In this document: positions 1-9,212 of the stretch, piece after piece
How the letters are laid out: every line of letters begins with the position of its first letter
How positions within the stretch are numbered: the first letter of the stretch is position 1
NCBI RefSeq assembly: GCF_000374925.1
Contig: NZ_KB895541.1
Span: 1,366,122-1,430,121, forward strand
Direction: 5' to 3'
Source: Arthrobacter sp. 131MFCol6.1
GTDB taxonomy: Bacteria > Actinomycetota > Actinomycetes > Actinomycetales > Micrococcaceae
Length of the DNA: 64,000 bases
Position numbers and translations under genes: made by a program
Notes under the pieces: model-generated
The model's database searches: none
What the model was told of the DNA's origin: nothing
Seen by the model: the letters and a program-made list of their open reading frames with translations, nothing else

Positions 1-921
1 GGCGACGGCGGCCAGTTCCCGAACCCTGGTGATCGCTTCTTCGGGGAGGTCGGCCGGGCAGCTGAGGGCCGCGGCGTCGTCCACATATTTGGCGTTGAAG
101 TCATAGAACTCGTGCCCGCCGCCCGCGACGGAGATCTCGCCCGGCATCGATGTCCGGGGAGCATCGGTCCCCCGGCCCTCCAGCACGGCGCATTCGATCT
201 CACGGCCCGTGATGCCGGCCTCGATGACCAGTTTAGGGTCGTGCTCGCGGGCGATCTCTATGGCGGCGTCGAGGCCCTCGAGGGAGTCCACCTTGGAGAT
301 GCCCATGGAAGACCCTGCCCGGGCGGGCTTGACGAAGACCGGGAAGCCGAGCTGGTCCACGCGCTTGCGGACGGTCTCGGGATCGTTGCGCCACTGCCGG
401 TCGGTCACGGCGATGTAGGGTCCCACGTGGAGCCCGGCCGATTCAAAGACCACCTTCATGAAGTGTTTGTCCATGCCGACGGCGGACGCGAGCACGCCCG
501 CGCCCACGTATCGGGTGTCGGACAGTTCCAGGAGGCCCTGGATGGTTCCGTCTTCGCCGAAGGGGCCGTGCAGCAGCGGGAAGACGACGTCGACGGCGCC
601 GAGCTCCTGCGGAACAGTATTCGGGGCTGCGACGATCAGCTGGTGCTCGCCGCCGATCTCGGCCAGGGTCACGGTCTGCGCCGAGGGTGCCACCTCGGGC
701 AACGACGAGGCGGAGAGCGACCACTCGTCGGTCCCGCCGGAGGCCAAAACCCACTGGCCGGTCTTGGCGATCCCGATCGGGATGACGTCGTACTTGTCCT
801 TGTCGATGGCGCCCAGCACCCCGGCAGCTGTCACGCAGCTGACGGCGTGCTCGCTGGAGCGGCCGCCGAACAGCACCGCCACGCGGGGCTTGGGCTGGCC
901 CTTACGGCCTTCTGTGCTCAT
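1..921 (-). CDS. ddl: D-alanine--D-alanine ligase, C-terminus cut by window edge
   Basis: Cytoplasmic ATP-dependent ligase that makes D-Ala-D-Ala for the peptidoglycan stem peptide. The visible 307 residues start at ATG 921 (MSTEGRKG) and show the N-terminal signature VAVLFGGRSSEHAVS, the LHGPFGEDGTIQG segment, and the ATP-grasp segment KPARAGSSMGISKV. The usual length is about 360-375 residues, so roughly 60 residues, including the Mg-binding NxxPG end, lie outside the window. It is the last visible gene of the murA-plsC-gpsA-ddl run, 17 bases after gpsA. Assignment is secure; only the end is missing. Confidence 0.95.
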   Translation of the reverse strand, partial: MSTEGRKGQPKPRVAVLFGGRSSEHAVSCVTAAGVLGAIDKDKYDVIPIGIAKTGQWVLASGGTDEWSLSASSLPEVAPSAQTVTLAEIGGEHQLIVAAPNTVPQELGAVDVVFPLLHGPFGEDGTIQGLLELSDTRYVGAGVLASAVGMDKHFMKVVFESAGLHVGPYIAVTDRQWRNDPETVRKRVDQLGFPVFVKPARAGSSMGISKVDSLEGLDAAIEIAREHDPKLVIEAGITGREIECAVLEGRGTDAPRTSMPGEISVAGGGHEFYDFNAKYVDDAAALSCPADLPEEAITRVRELAAVA

Positions 922-938
922 GTTGTTCTCTGACACTC

Positions 939-2006
939 TCAGTGATCGCCTTCGGGTTTCAGGTCCCGGGACAGCAGCAGCGGCCCCAGTTCGTCTACGG
1001 ACAGTTTTCCGGCAAGGACCGCGACGACGGCGGCCGTGATCGGCATATCGACGCCGAGCTTTCCGGCAAGTTCGTGGACCGCCTGGCTGGACTTGATGCC
1101 TTCGGCCGTTTGCTTCATTTCGGCGGTGACCTGCTCGAGCGTCAGCCCCTTGCCCAGCAGTCTGCCGGCCGTGTGGTTTCGGGACAGGGGTGAGGAACAG
1201 GTGGCTACCAGGTCACCCAGTCCGGCAAGCCCCGCCATGGTCCGGGCTTCGCCGCCCAGCGCGAGTGTCAGCCGGGAGGTCTCCGCCAGGCCGCGGGTGA
1301 TGACCGAGGCCTTGGTGTTGTCGCCCATCTGCTTGCCTTCACAGATGCCGACGGCCAGGGCAATGATGTTCTTGACGATCCCGCCGATTTCGACGCCGAT
1401 CACGTCGCTCGTGGTGTACGGGCGGAAATAGGGCGCGGTGCAGCTGCGCGCGATCCAGCCTGCGGTGACCGGTTCCGTGCAGGCCACGACGGATGCCGTT
1501 GGCTCTTCCCGGGCGATCTCCATGGCCAGGTTGGGGCCGGATACCACGGCGACTCGGTCCGCAGGCAGGTCCAGCTCCGTGCAAATGACCTCGCTCATAC
1601 GGGCGTCCGTGTGGAGCTCGAGGCCCTTCATCAGGGACACCACGACGGCCCCGGGCGCCAGATGCTCCTTCCAGGCCTTCAGTTGCGGCCGCAGGGTTTG
1701 TGCCGGCACGGCCAGAATGACCAGCTCCGCGCCCGCCAGGACCTCGGAAACGTCCTTCGACGCCGTGATGCTGGACGGCAGCGTGATGCCCTTCAGATAC
1801 TGCTCGTTGCGGTGCATGGTGTTGATCTGGTCCACGACTTCGGGCCGCCGGCCCCAGAGACGGATGTCTCGTTCGACGCCGGAGGCTGTGGCGGCGTCGG
1901 CCACGACCTTGGCGAAAGTCGTGCCCCAGGAGCCTGCCCCCAGGACGGCCACTGTGGCGGCGGACCCGGATTCGCGGTTGGCTGACATCGCCAAATCCGC
2001 CGTCAC
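939..2006 (-). CDS. gpsA: NAD(P)H-dependent glycerol-3-phosphate dehydrogenase
   Basis: Reduces dihydroxyacetone phosphate to sn-glycerol 3-phosphate, the backbone for phospholipids. Seen: dinucleotide-binding AVLGAGSWGTTFAKV near the N-terminus, SLMKGLE, the catalytic-lysine region GGIVKNIIALAVG, and GLGDLVATCSSPLSRNH. I chose the GTG at 2006 because it overlaps the plsC stop (GTGA), a translational-coupling arrangement; this gives 355 residues. An in-frame ATG at 1988 (MSANRESG) is the alternative and gives 349. It follows the acyltransferase that would consume its product, so the pair feeds phosphatidic acid synthesis. Confidence 0.93.
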   Translation of the reverse strand: MTADLAMSANRESGSAATVAVLGAGSWGTTFAKVVADAATASGVERDIRLWGRRPEVVDQINTMHRNEQYLKGITLPSSITASKDVSEVLAGAELVILAVPAQTLRPQLKAWKEHLAPGAVVVSLMKGLELHTDARMSEVICTELDLPADRVAVVSGPNLAMEIAREEPTASVVACTEPVTAGWIARSCTAPYFRPYTTSDVIGVEIGGIVKNIIALAVGICEGKQMGDNTKASVITRGLAETSRLTLALGGEARTMAGLAGLGDLVATCSSPLSRNHTAGRLLGKGLTLEQVTAEMKQTAEGIKSSQAVHELAGKLGVDMPITAAVVAVLAGKLSVDELGPLLLSRDLKPEGDH

Positions 2007-2749
2007 GCTGTGACGTCCGGGTCTATACGGCCGTGCGTTGGCTGGTTGTGCGCTGCTGGGTTCCACCGCTCGGCGGGCGGTTGTTCTCCGCGCAGTCCCG
2101 CCAGGAGGCCAGTGATGGCGTCCATGATGGCATTCGTGGCTGCGTCGAGCGTTGCCTTGTCCAGCGGGCGGCCCTCAAAGGCGCTCAGGTCCACGGGATC
2201 CCCGACCACGAGGCGGGAAGTCTTGCGGGGGAAAATGTAGAAACGCTTCGCATACCGCGGGAAGACCTCTTGAGCACCCCAGTGGGCGATAGGCACCACG
2301 GGAATGCCGCTCTCCAGCGCCATGCGCGCCGCACCGGTATGCCCCTTCATCGGCCAGAGTGCCGGGTCCCGGGTCAGGGTTCCCTCCGGGTAGATGATAA
2401 TCGCCCCGCCTTCGCTCACGATCTCTTTGGCGAGTTGCAGCGAACGGTTCGCCCCCGTCGTCGAACGTTCCACCGGGATCTGTTTGGTGGACCGCAGGAC
2501 AGCGCCCAGTACCGGCACCTTGAAGAGGCCGGCCTTGGCGAGGAAATGCGGCATCCGTTTCTGGTTGTAGAGCATGTGCCCCACCACGAGCGGGTCGATC
2601 TCAGTGCAGTGGTTGGGCGCGGCAATGAAGCCCCCGGCGGGGAGCTTTTCGAGGCCTTCCCACTTCTTTCCCATGAGGAGGTTCATCACGGGACGGATAA
2701 TCCCGGCGACTGTCACGAACGTGACGTGGCTCTTGGCCGATTCCTTCAC
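2003..2749 (-). CDS. plsC: 1-acyl-sn-glycerol-3-phosphate acyltransferase (PlsC family)
   Basis: Membrane-associated acyltransferase that adds the second acyl chain to lysophosphatidic acid. The 248-residue protein has the catalytic NHCTEID motif (NHx4D), the FLAKAGLF block, and IIYPEGTLTRD in the glycerol-phosphate binding position. The frame stays open upstream into the murA end, but the GTG at 2749 (VKESAKSHV) sits 9 bases after a GGGGGA ribosome-binding site, so I take it as the start. It lies 10 bases after murA and overlaps gpsA by 4, in one operon. The acyl donor and exact substrate cannot be read from the sequence. Confidence 0.9.
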   Translation of the reverse strand: MKESAKSHVTFVTVAGIIRPVMNLLMGKKWEGLEKLPAGGFIAAPNHCTEIDPLVVGHMLYNQKRMPHFLAKAGLFKVPVLGAVLRSTKQIPVERSTTGANRSLQLAKEIVSEGGAIIIYPEGTLTRDPALWPMKGHTGAARMALESGIPVVPIAHWGAQEVFPRYAKRFYIFPRKTSRLVVGDPVDLSAFEGRPLDKATLDAATNAIMDAITGLLAGLRGEQPPAERWNPAAHNQPTHGRIDPDVTA

Positions 2750-2759
2750 AGGTCCCCCG

Positions 2760-4085
2760 CTACTTGACCGAGGTGATGTCGAAATCGGCGCCGAGGCCCG
2801 CGAGCTTCTCGGTAAAGCGCTCGTAGCCGCGGTTGATGATGTCGATTCCCGTGACGCGGGAGGTGCCGGTGGCGGCCAGGGCGGCAATGAGGTGGCTGAA
2901 TCCGCCGCGCAGGTCCGGCACGTCGATGTCGGTGCCCTTGAGCTGCGCCGGACCGGAGATGACGGCGGAGTGCAGGAAGTTGCGCTGCCCGAAGCGGCAC
3001 GGCACGCTGCCGAGGCACTCGCGGTGGACCTGGATATTGGCGCCCATGCGGATCAGTGCATCGGTGAAACCGAACCTGTTCTCATACACGGTCTCGTGGA
3101 CGATCGAAACGCCCTCGGCCTGGGTCAGTGCGACGATGAGCGGCTGCTGCCAGTCCGTCATGAAACCGGGGTGCACGTCTGTTTCGAGGACCAGGGGGTT
3201 GAGCTTGCCGCCGCGGTGGTAGAAGCGGATGCCGTCGTCGCCGATGTCCATGCCGCCGCCGACCTTGCGGTACGTGTTCAGGAAGGTCATCATGTCGCGC
3301 TGCGTGGCGCCTTCGACAAAGATGTCGCCGCGGGTGACCAAGGCCGCGGAAGCCCAGGAGGCGGACTCGTTGCGGTCCGAGAGGGCGCGGTGGTTGTAGC
3401 CGCCGAGGTCCCGGACCCCTTCGATGCGGATGGTGCGGTCAGTCTGGACGCTAATGATGGCGCCCATCTTCTGCAGCACCGCGATGAGGTCCACGATTTC
3501 CGGCTCGGTGGCCGCCCCGGAGAGTTCGGTGATGCCTTCGGCGCGCGTGGCGCTCAGCAGGACCTGCTCGGTGGCGCCCACGGACGGGTAGGGCAGCGCA
3601 ATCTTGGCGCCCTTGAGCCCGTTGGGCGCGGAGATGTGGATGCCGCCGGGGCGCTTTTCCACGACGGCGCCGAACTGGCGCAGGACATTGAGGTGGTAGT
3701 CGATCGGACGGTCGCCGATCTTGCAGCCACCCAGGTCCGGAATGAAGGCCTCGCCGATGGCGTGGATCAGCGGCCCGCACAGCAGGATCGGGATGCGCGA
3801 ATCGCCGGCGTGGGCGTCGATGGCCGTGCTGGAGGCCGTCTTGGCGCCCTTCGGGTCAAGCGTCAGATCGCCGGTCACGGGATCCTTGTCGACCCTGACG
3901 CCGTGGAGCTGGAGCAGGCTCGTGACAACCTCGACGTCCTTGATTTCAGGCACGTTGCGCAACACCGATGGCTCGTTGCCCAAAAGGGCAGCAACCATGG
4001 CCTTGGGGACAAGATTCTTGGCCCCGCGAACGGTGACGCGGCCAGTTAGCGGGACGCCTCCGCGGATTGTCAGAACACTACTCAT
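2760..4085 (-). CDS. murA: UDP-N-acetylglucosamine 1-carboxyvinyltransferase
   Basis: First committed step of peptidoglycan precursor synthesis: transfers enolpyruvate from PEP to UDP-GlcNAc in the cytoplasm. The 441 residues start MSSVLTIRGG, with the GAKN motif near residue 20 and a loop DLGGCKIGDRP that carries a cysteine where MurA has its PEP-binding, fosfomycin-sensitive Cys. The usual length is 420-440. It is the first gene of the minus-strand run murA-plsC-gpsA-ddl and has about 250 bases of intergenic DNA in front, where its promoter should lie. Confidence 0.93.
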   Translation of the reverse strand: MSSVLTIRGGVPLTGRVTVRGAKNLVPKAMVAALLGNEPSVLRNVPEIKDVEVVTSLLQLHGVRVDKDPVTGDLTLDPKGAKTASSTAIDAHAGDSRIPILLCGPLIHAIGEAFIPDLGGCKIGDRPIDYHLNVLRQFGAVVEKRPGGIHISAPNGLKGAKIALPYPSVGATEQVLLSATRAEGITELSGAATEPEIVDLIAVLQKMGAIISVQTDRTIRIEGVRDLGGYNHRALSDRNESASWASAALVTRGDIFVEGATQRDMMTFLNTYRKVGGGMDIGDDGIRFYHRGGKLNPLVLETDVHPGFMTDWQQPLIVALTQAEGVSIVHETVYENRFGFTDALIRMGANIQVHRECLGSVPCRFGQRNFLHSAVISGPAQLKGTDIDVPDLRGGFSHLIAALAATGTSRVTGIDIINRGYERFTEKLAGLGADFDITSVK

Positions 4086-4334
4086 ATACCGGTTTCCTCA
4101 CGACTACTCGCCCCCGAATCCTTACAAAGGCTCCAGCTAAGCATAGGAGCATCCGTTACCGATCTGAAATACAGAGCGGTTCCAGCGGCCTCGTGTTGGC
4201 CCTGTCGGCACGGATGCGGCACCGCTTTCGGGCCTGCGGACGGTGCGTCGGGTGGGCGCAGAGGGCCCTCCGGGTGGGACCGAAGATAGAACCGGCTCCT
4301 CCGAAGAGGAGAACCCTTCGAATACGATCGTGAG

Positions 4335-4853
4335 ATGCCTCGCCTTATCGCTCCGGACGTCAGTTATCACTCCTCTTGGCTGGAAGGATCCGCCGAATTT
4401 GACGGTGCCCACCGGGACGGCGCGGGTGCGGAGGACTGGCCACTGGAAGAACTCGTTGACGACCACTCGTTCCGCCGCTTCGTCGATTCCCTGGTCAACG
4501 ATGCCCGGCCGGAGAGCCCGCGGAAACCAGGGTACGTACCCTGCACGTACCTGTGGATCATGGACGGTGACACCTTTCTTGGCTCATTGGCCATCCGGCA
4601 CGAGCTGAACGATTTCCTCCTCAACGAGGGTGGGCACATCGGCTATAGCGTGAGGCCTTCCGCACGGCGCCGCGGCCACGCAGCTGCTGCTTTGGCCAGC
4701 GCCCTGCCAATTGCCCTAGAACTGGGCATCTCCCGGATTCTCCTGACTTGCGATGAAGATAACGCCGGTTCCCGGGCCACCATCGAAAAGAACAGCGGCG
4801 TCTACGAAGACAGCCGCAACGGCAAACGCCGCTACTGGATCGAGCCCGCCTAA
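4335..4853 (+). CDS. GNAT family N-acetyltransferase
   Basis: Probable acetyl-CoA-dependent N-acetyltransferase of 172 residues; the substrate is unknown. The GNAT core is visible in the second half: LGSLAIRHELND, GHIGYSVRPSARRRGHAAAA (the R/Q-x-x-G-x-A acetyl-CoA loop, here RRRGHA), and the later LLTCDEDNAGSRATIEKNSG stretch with the conserved Asn. It resembles the predicted acetyltransferases with a YIxxG/GYSVRPS pattern. It is divergent from murA and stands alone. The start ATG 4335 is the first in frame; no strong ribosome-binding site is obvious. Confidence 0.82.
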   Translation: MPRLIAPDVSYHSSWLEGSAEFDGAHRDGAGAEDWPLEELVDDHSFRRFVDSLVNDARPESPRKPGYVPCTYLWIMDGDTFLGSLAIRHELNDFLLNEGGHIGYSVRPSARRRGHAAAALASALPIALELGISRILLTCDEDNAGSRATIEKNSGVYEDSRNGKRRYWIEPA

Positions 4854-4891
4854 CCGGAAGCACATGTAGAGGGAACAACCTGATTGTCGTG

Positions 4892-5224
4892 CCCCAGAGG
4901 AGACTGGTTTCGTGGACGGCAATCAGGGGCCCGACGCGGTTCCGGCGGGGCACGGCGGCGCCGGCCTCGGCCGCGCCCGGGGCGGAGCGGCCGGCGGGCG
5001 GGGTATCGGCGCCACGGGTGGCGGTGCCGGAGTGTGTAATGCCGCCATCGGTGCGGTGACCACCCACGGGTCGCCGCGGTCTGTCCGCCCGTCTCTGTCT
5101 CCGCTAAATGTCCGTCCCCCGGAGGAGACTGTATTCATGGACGGCAATCAGGGGCCCGAAGTGGTTCGGGCAGGACACGGCGACGGCGGCTTCGGCCGCG
5201 CCGGGAGCCGTGCCGCCGCCGGCT
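4892..5224 (+). repeat. Tandem duplication of the 5' end of the DUF222 gene
   Basis: About 108 bases at 4892-4999 and 5117-5224 match well, offset by 225 bases. Both copies hold a ribosome-binding site (AGAGGAGA or GGAGGAGA), a start codon (GTG 4912 or ATG 5137) and the same first residues, DGNQGP. The first copy is more diverged and leads into a Gly/Ala-rich frame that is open into the second. I read it as a leftover of duplication or recombination between DUF222 paralogues, which are common in these genomes. The 117 bases between the copies show nothing recognisable. Confidence 0.75.
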
Positions 5225-5243
5225 GGGCGCCGGACCGGGCCCC

Positions 5244-6557
5244 ATGGACACGGCCGTCGCCGACGTGGCGGACCTGGCGGTCCTGCTGGCTGCCGTCGGC
5301 CCGGCCGCGGACAGTGCCGGGATCATTGACCGGATCCGGGAACTGGAAGACCAGAAATCCGCCGCGTCCGCGGAACAGGCCCGGCTCGCCGTGGCCTTCG
5401 ACCTGCTCCAGCGCCGCGAACAAGCCCGGCTCGGCGTCCCGGCCGAGAAGCTCGGCGCCGGGATCGGCGCGCAACTCGCCCTCGCCCGGCGCGAATCCCC
5501 GGCCAGGGGCGGCCGGCTCCTGGGCCTGGCCAAAGCCCTCGTGACCGAAATGCCCCACACCCTCGCCGCCCTGCAGACCGGGCAGCTCAACGAATGGCGC
5601 GCCACCCTGCTCGTGCGCGAAACCGCCTGCCTGACCCCCGCCGACCGGGCCGCCGTCGACGCCGATCTCGCCGCTGACACCGGAACGTTCGCCGGCGCCG
5701 GGGACCGGTCCCTGGTCGCGGCGGCCCAGGCCGCTGCCTACCGGCGTGACCCCCGCACCGTGACCGAACGCGCCGCGCCCGCCGTATCCGACCGGCACGT
5801 CAGCCTCCGCCCGGCCCCCGACACCATGTGCCACCTGACCGCCCTGCTGCCCGTGACCGCCGGCGTCGCCGACTACAAGGCCCTCACCGTGCACGCCGAC
5901 ACCCTCCGCGCGGCCGGGGATCCGCGGGGCCGCGGGCAACTGATGGCCGATGCCATGGTCGAACGCACCACCGGCACCCCCGGCGGGATCAGCGGCATCG
6001 AGATCCAGGTCATCATGACCGACCGCACCCCGTTCCAGGGAGACGCCGAACCCGCCCGGCTCACCGGCTACGGCACCGTCCCCGCCGGCTGGGCCCGCGC
6101 CCTCATCAACCCGGCCCCGGGCAGGGCACACAGCGGCGAGGGCGGCACTCCCCCGGGGCACAGTGGTCCCCCTGGGCCCGGCGCCGCGGCCACCAACACA
6201 GACACAAACGTTGACGGCCAGTCCGGCAGCCCCATCAGAACCGGTGACGCGTCCCGGGCCGCCGATGACCCCGCGTTCACCCTCTGGCTCCGCCGGCTCT
6301 ACACCCACCCGCGCACCGGCGAGCTCGTCGCCATGGACTCCCGCGCCCGGCTCTTCCCACCCGGCCTGCGCCGCTTCATCCAAACCAGGGACGACACCTG
6401 CCGCACCCCCTACTGCGACGCCCCGATCCGCCACCTGGACCACATCATCCCCTGGCACACCGGCGGCCCGACCACCACAGACAACGGCGCCGGCCTCTGC
6501 GAAGCCTGCAACCACACCAAAGAAACCCCCGGCTGGACTGCACGCCCCCGGCCCTGA
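5244..6557 (+). CDS. DUF222 / HNH endonuclease domain protein (13E12 type), probably frameshifted
   Basis: Member of the multicopy actinobacterial 13E12-like family; the cellular role is unknown. The 437-residue open frame holds an N-terminal helical DUF222 region (about residues 1-260), a variable Gly/Pro linker, and a C-terminal HNH motif: [21 protein letters not shown] and [13 protein letters not shown] 5244 has no ribosome-binding site. A strong one stands before ATG 5137, but that start is in another frame. After the TGA at 6555 the familiar family tail (TIELTTPTGHTYHS, then APPLPGTPL) continues in another frame to 6765. The full gene is therefore probably 5137-6765 with two indels. It could still make an active core domain; it may be a pseudogene. 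Confidence 0.8.
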   Translation: MDTAVADVADLAVLLAAVGPAADSAGIIDRIRELEDQKSAASAEQARLAVAFDLLQRREQARLGVPAEKLGAGIGAQLALARRESPARGGRLLGLAKALVTEMPHTLAALQTGQLNEWRATLLVRETACLTPADRAAVDADLAADTGTFAGAGDRSLVAAAQAAAYRRDPRTVTERAAPAVSDRHVSLRPAPDTMCHLTALLPVTAGVADYKALTVHADTLRAAGDPRGRGQLMADAMVERTTGTPGGISGIEIQVIMTDRTPFQGDAEPARLTGYGTVPAGWARALINPAPGRAHSGEGGTPPGHSGPPGPGAAATNTDTNVDGQSGSPIRTGDASRAADDPAFTLWLRRLYTHPRTGELVAMDSRARLFPPGLRRFIQTRDDTCRTPYCDAPIRHLDHIIPWHTGGPTTTDNGAGLCEACNHTKETPGWTARPRP

Positions 6558-6765
6558 AGCCGAACCCGGCAACGGCAGAAGCAGGCACACTATCGAGCTC
6601 ACCACCCCCACCGGCCACACCTACCACTCCACCGCACCACCCCTGCCGGGGACGCCGCTTCGCCCATCAGCCACAGATCAGCCAAGGCCCCGCCAGCTTC
6701 ACCTGATCCGGGTTCGGGCGAAGGCCCTCAAGAGCCGCAAACGCGTTGCCGTCCCGGCGGCCTGA
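6558..6765 (+). pseudogene. Out-of-frame C-terminal tail of the DUF222/HNH gene
   Basis: In the frame one base offset from the HNH frame, codons from about 6545 encode RSRHTIELTTPTGHTYHS, the APPLPG stretch, and a basic end RAKALKSRKR, stopping at 6765. I recognise TPTGHTY...APPLPG as the usual tail of Arthrobacter DUF222/HNH proteins, so this is coding sequence cut off by an indel near 6545-6557. There is no separate start. Confidence 0.6.
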
Positions 6766-6809
6766 GCGCGGTGAGTGCCGAACAAAACACGGGCACCGCA
6801 CAAACACGA

Positions 6810-6845
6810 GTGCCGCCGTCGAGTCTTGCAACTCGACGGCGGCAC
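6810..6845. terminator. Perfect 15-bp hairpin between convergent genes
   Basis: A 15-base stem GTGCCGCCGTCGAGT with a 6-base loop and its exact complement lies between the DUF222 gene and leuD, which converge. It has no long T run on either side, so it may act as a bidirectional or Rho-assisted terminator. Confidence 0.65.
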
Positions 6846-6936
6846 GTCATTACCAGGCGCATCACCAGGCGGCTTCCCGAAGTTCGGAGGCTCGGAGCCC
6901 CCCGGCCCATGCCCCAGAAGTCTCAGGTCTGGGACT

Positions 6937-7539
6937 TTAAGACAACCGGGCAGGCAGCGTCTTGGGCTTGAAGGAAGGCCGGGTGGCCTCGTACGCGGTG
7001 ATATCGGGTTCGTGCTTCAGGGTCAGCCCGATGTCGTCCAGGCCCTCCAGGAGGCGCCACCGTGTGTAGTCGTCAATCTCGAACGGCGCCACAATGTTGC
7101 CGCACTGCACGGTCTTGGACACGAGGTCCACCGTGACCTCGGTGCCCGGGGCGTTCTCTAGTTCCTTCCAAATGAGCTCGATGTCGTCCTGGGCGACCTC
7201 GGCGGCGAGCAGACCCTGCTTGCCGGAGTTGCCCCGGAAAATGTCGGCAAAGCGGGAGGACAGGACCGTCTTGAAGCCGAAGTCCTTCAGCGCCCAGACG
7301 GCGTGCTCGCGGGAGGAACCCGTGCCGAAGTCGGGACCGGCCACCAGAACGGATCCTGCGTTGAACGGTGCCTGGTTCAGGATGAAGGACGGGTCCTTGC
7401 GCCATGCGGCGAAGAGGGCGTCCTCGAATCCGGTACGCGTGATGCGCTTGAGGTACACGGCGGGGATGATCTGGTCCGTGTCGACGTTGCTCTGGCGCAG
7501 CGGGACACCGATTCCGGTGTGAGTGGTGAACTTTTCCAT
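6937..7539 (-). CDS. leuD: 3-isopropylmalate dehydratase small subunit
   Basis: Swivel-domain subunit of isopropylmalate isomerase in leucine synthesis, acting with LeuC in the cytoplasm. The 200 residues start [14 protein letters not shown] and contain the [13 protein letters not shown] motif and the active-site [14 protein letters not shown]. Length is typical. It lies 88 bases after leuC; the spacer carries a 15-base tandem duplication. The pair should be one transcript, probably controlled by the divergent IclR-type regulator. Confidence 0.96.
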   Translation of the reverse strand: MEKFTTHTGIGVPLRQSNVDTDQIIPAVYLKRITRTGFEDALFAAWRKDPSFILNQAPFNAGSVLVAGPDFGTGSSREHAVWALKDFGFKTVLSSRFADIFRGNSGKQGLLAAEVAQDDIELIWKELENAPGTEVTVDLVSKTVQCGNIVAPFEIDDYTRWRLLEGLDDIGLTLKHEPDITAYEATRPSFKPKTLPARLS

Positions 7540-7556
7540 GGCGGATCCTTCGGGAC

Positions 7557-7586
7557 TGTATGGATCGAGGCTGTGTGGATCGAGGC
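7557..7586. repeat. 15-bp tandem repeat in the leuC-leuD spacer
   Basis: TGTATGGATCGAGGC is followed directly by TGTGTGGATCGAGGC (one mismatch). No function is evident; it may be a recent slippage event. Confidence 0.6.
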
Positions 7587-7627
7587 TTCGGATCTGGGCG
7601 GGGAAGGCGGTGACTACGCGGCGGAAA

Positions 7628-9082
7628 CTACGCGGCGTCGACTCGGACCGCCGCGGACTCCGGAGCAGGGTCCAGATCCGACGGCGAACTCAGGGTGCCG
7701 CGGACCGCCGTCGCCGCAGCGACAACCGGCGAGACGAGGTGGGTGCGGCCACCCTTGCCCTGGCGCCCCTCGAAGTTGCGGTTGGACGTGGAGGCGCAGC
7801 GCTCCCCCACCTCCAGCTGGTCCGGGTTCATGCCCAGGCACATGGAGCAGCCGGCAAAGCGCCATTCGGCCCCGAAGTCCTTGAAGACCTTGTCCAGGCC
7901 CTCGGCTTCAGCCTCGAGCCGGACGCGGGCGGAACCGGGCACCACCAGCATCCGCACGGCAGGGTCCTTGGTCCGGCCCCGGATGATGTCGGCGGCGGCC
8001 CGGAGGTCCTCCATCCGGGAATTCGTGCAGGAGCCCAGGAACACCGTGTCCACCCGGATGTCCTTCATCGGGGTGCCCGCCTCGAGGCCCATGTACTGCA
8101 GGGCGCGTTCGGCGGCGGCTTTGGCGTTCTCATCGCCGAAGTCATCCGGCGAGGGCACCTTTGCGGACAGGGACACGCCCTGGCCCGGGTTGGTTCCCCA
8201 CGTCACGAACGGTTCCAGGGTGTCGGCGTCGAGGTCCACCTCGACGTCGAACGCTGCGTCGTCGTCCGTGTGCAGCGTGTTCCAGTATTCGACGGCGGCA
8301 TCCCAGTCGGCGCCCTCGGGCGCATGCGGGCGGCCGTGCATGTAGTCGTACGTGGTCTGGTCCGGAGCCACCAGCCCGGCGCGGGCGCCGGCCTCGATGG
8401 ACATGTTGCAGATGGTCATCCGGGCTTCCATGGACAGCGCACGGATGGCGGAGCCGCGGTATTCCAGCACGTAGCCCTGCCCGCCGCCGGTGCCGATCTT
8501 GGCGATGACGGCCAGGATGATGTCCTTGGCGCTCACGCCGGGGCGCAGCGTGCCCTCAACGTTGATGGCCATGGTCTTGAACGGCTTCAGGGACAGCGTC
8601 TGGGTGGCCATGACGTGCTCCACCTCGGAGGTGCCGATGCCCATGGCGAGCGCCCCGAAGGCGCCGTGCGTTGAGGTGTGCGAGTCGCCGCAGACCACGG
8701 TCATGCCGGGCTGCGTGAGGCCCAGCTGGGGGCCCACCACGTGCACGATTCCCTGCTCGGCGTCGCCGAGGGAGTGCAGGCGGACGCCGAACTCCTGGCA
8801 GTTGTTGCGCAGGGTCTGGATCTGGGTCCGGCTGGTGAGATCGGCAATTGGCTTGTCGATATCCAGCGTGGGAGTGTTGTGGTCCTCGGTGGCGATGGTG
8901 AGGTCCGGCCGGCGCAGCTTGCGGCCGGGGAGCCGCAGACCTTCAAAGGCCTGCGGCGACGTCACCTCGTGCACGAGGTGGAGGTCAATGAAGAGGAGAT
9001 CCGGCTGGGCGTTGGCTCCTTCGCCGTCCCCCTTGCGCACAACGTGCGCGTCCCAGACTTTCTCGGCCAGTGTCTTTGCCAC
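7628..9082 (-). CDS. leuC: 3-isopropylmalate dehydratase large subunit
   Basis: Aconitase-family [4Fe-4S] subunit that isomerises 2- to 3-isopropylmalate with LeuD. The 484 residues show [15 protein letters not shown], the first cluster cysteine in FLGSCTNSR and the other two in [13 protein letters not shown], then NRNFEGRQG. The start is GTG 9082 ([13 protein letters not shown]) with AGGGAG just upstream. It is divergent from the IclR-type regulator gene across 130 bases that contain a TCTCA-TGAGA palindrome. Confidence 0.96.
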   Translation of the reverse strand: MAKTLAEKVWDAHVVRKGDGEGANAQPDLLFIDLHLVHEVTSPQAFEGLRLPGRKLRRPDLTIATEDHNTPTLDIDKPIADLTSRTQIQTLRNNCQEFGVRLHSLGDAEQGIVHVVGPQLGLTQPGMTVVCGDSHTSTHGAFGALAMGIGTSEVEHVMATQTLSLKPFKTMAINVEGTLRPGVSAKDIILAVIAKIGTGGGQGYVLEYRGSAIRALSMEARMTICNMSIEAGARAGLVAPDQTTYDYMHGRPHAPEGADWDAAVEYWNTLHTDDDAAFDVEVDLDADTLEPFVTWGTNPGQGVSLSAKVPSPDDFGDENAKAAAERALQYMGLEAGTPMKDIRVDTVFLGSCTNSRMEDLRAAADIIRGRTKDPAVRMLVVPGSARVRLEAEAEGLDKVFKDFGAEWRFAGCSMCLGMNPDQLEVGERCASTSNRNFEGRQGKGGRTHLVSPVVAAATAVRGTLSSPSDLDPAPESAAVRVDAA

Positions 9083-9181
9083 GGCCTGCTCCCTTCACTG
9101 CGGTAAGTATTGTGCGTTCCGACGGACTATCTCTTCCACTGAACCAGCACAGCCAAGTAATACGCCAGCGCGTTGACTTGC

Positions 9182-9198
9182 ATCTCAGATAATGAGAC
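9182..9198. promoter_or_regulatory. Candidate operator palindrome between leuC and ndgR-like gene
   Basis: ATCTCA-GATAA-TGAGAC is an interrupted palindrome 15 bases before the regulator start and about 100 bases before leuC. IclR-type NdgR/LtbR proteins are known to bind their own and leuCD promoters, so this is a natural candidate site. Related half sites lie before leuB, ilvB and ilvD. Confidence 0.55.
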
Positions 9199-9212
9199 GT
9201 CAATATCATTAC

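Noticed and set aside
2574..4049. Long plus-strand frame opposite murA
   Set aside because: Same mirror effect; murA on the minus strand has full family motifs.
4137..4466. Minus-strand frame between murA and the GNAT gene
   Set aside because: It overlaps the GNAT gene start, has no motif and no ribosome-binding site.
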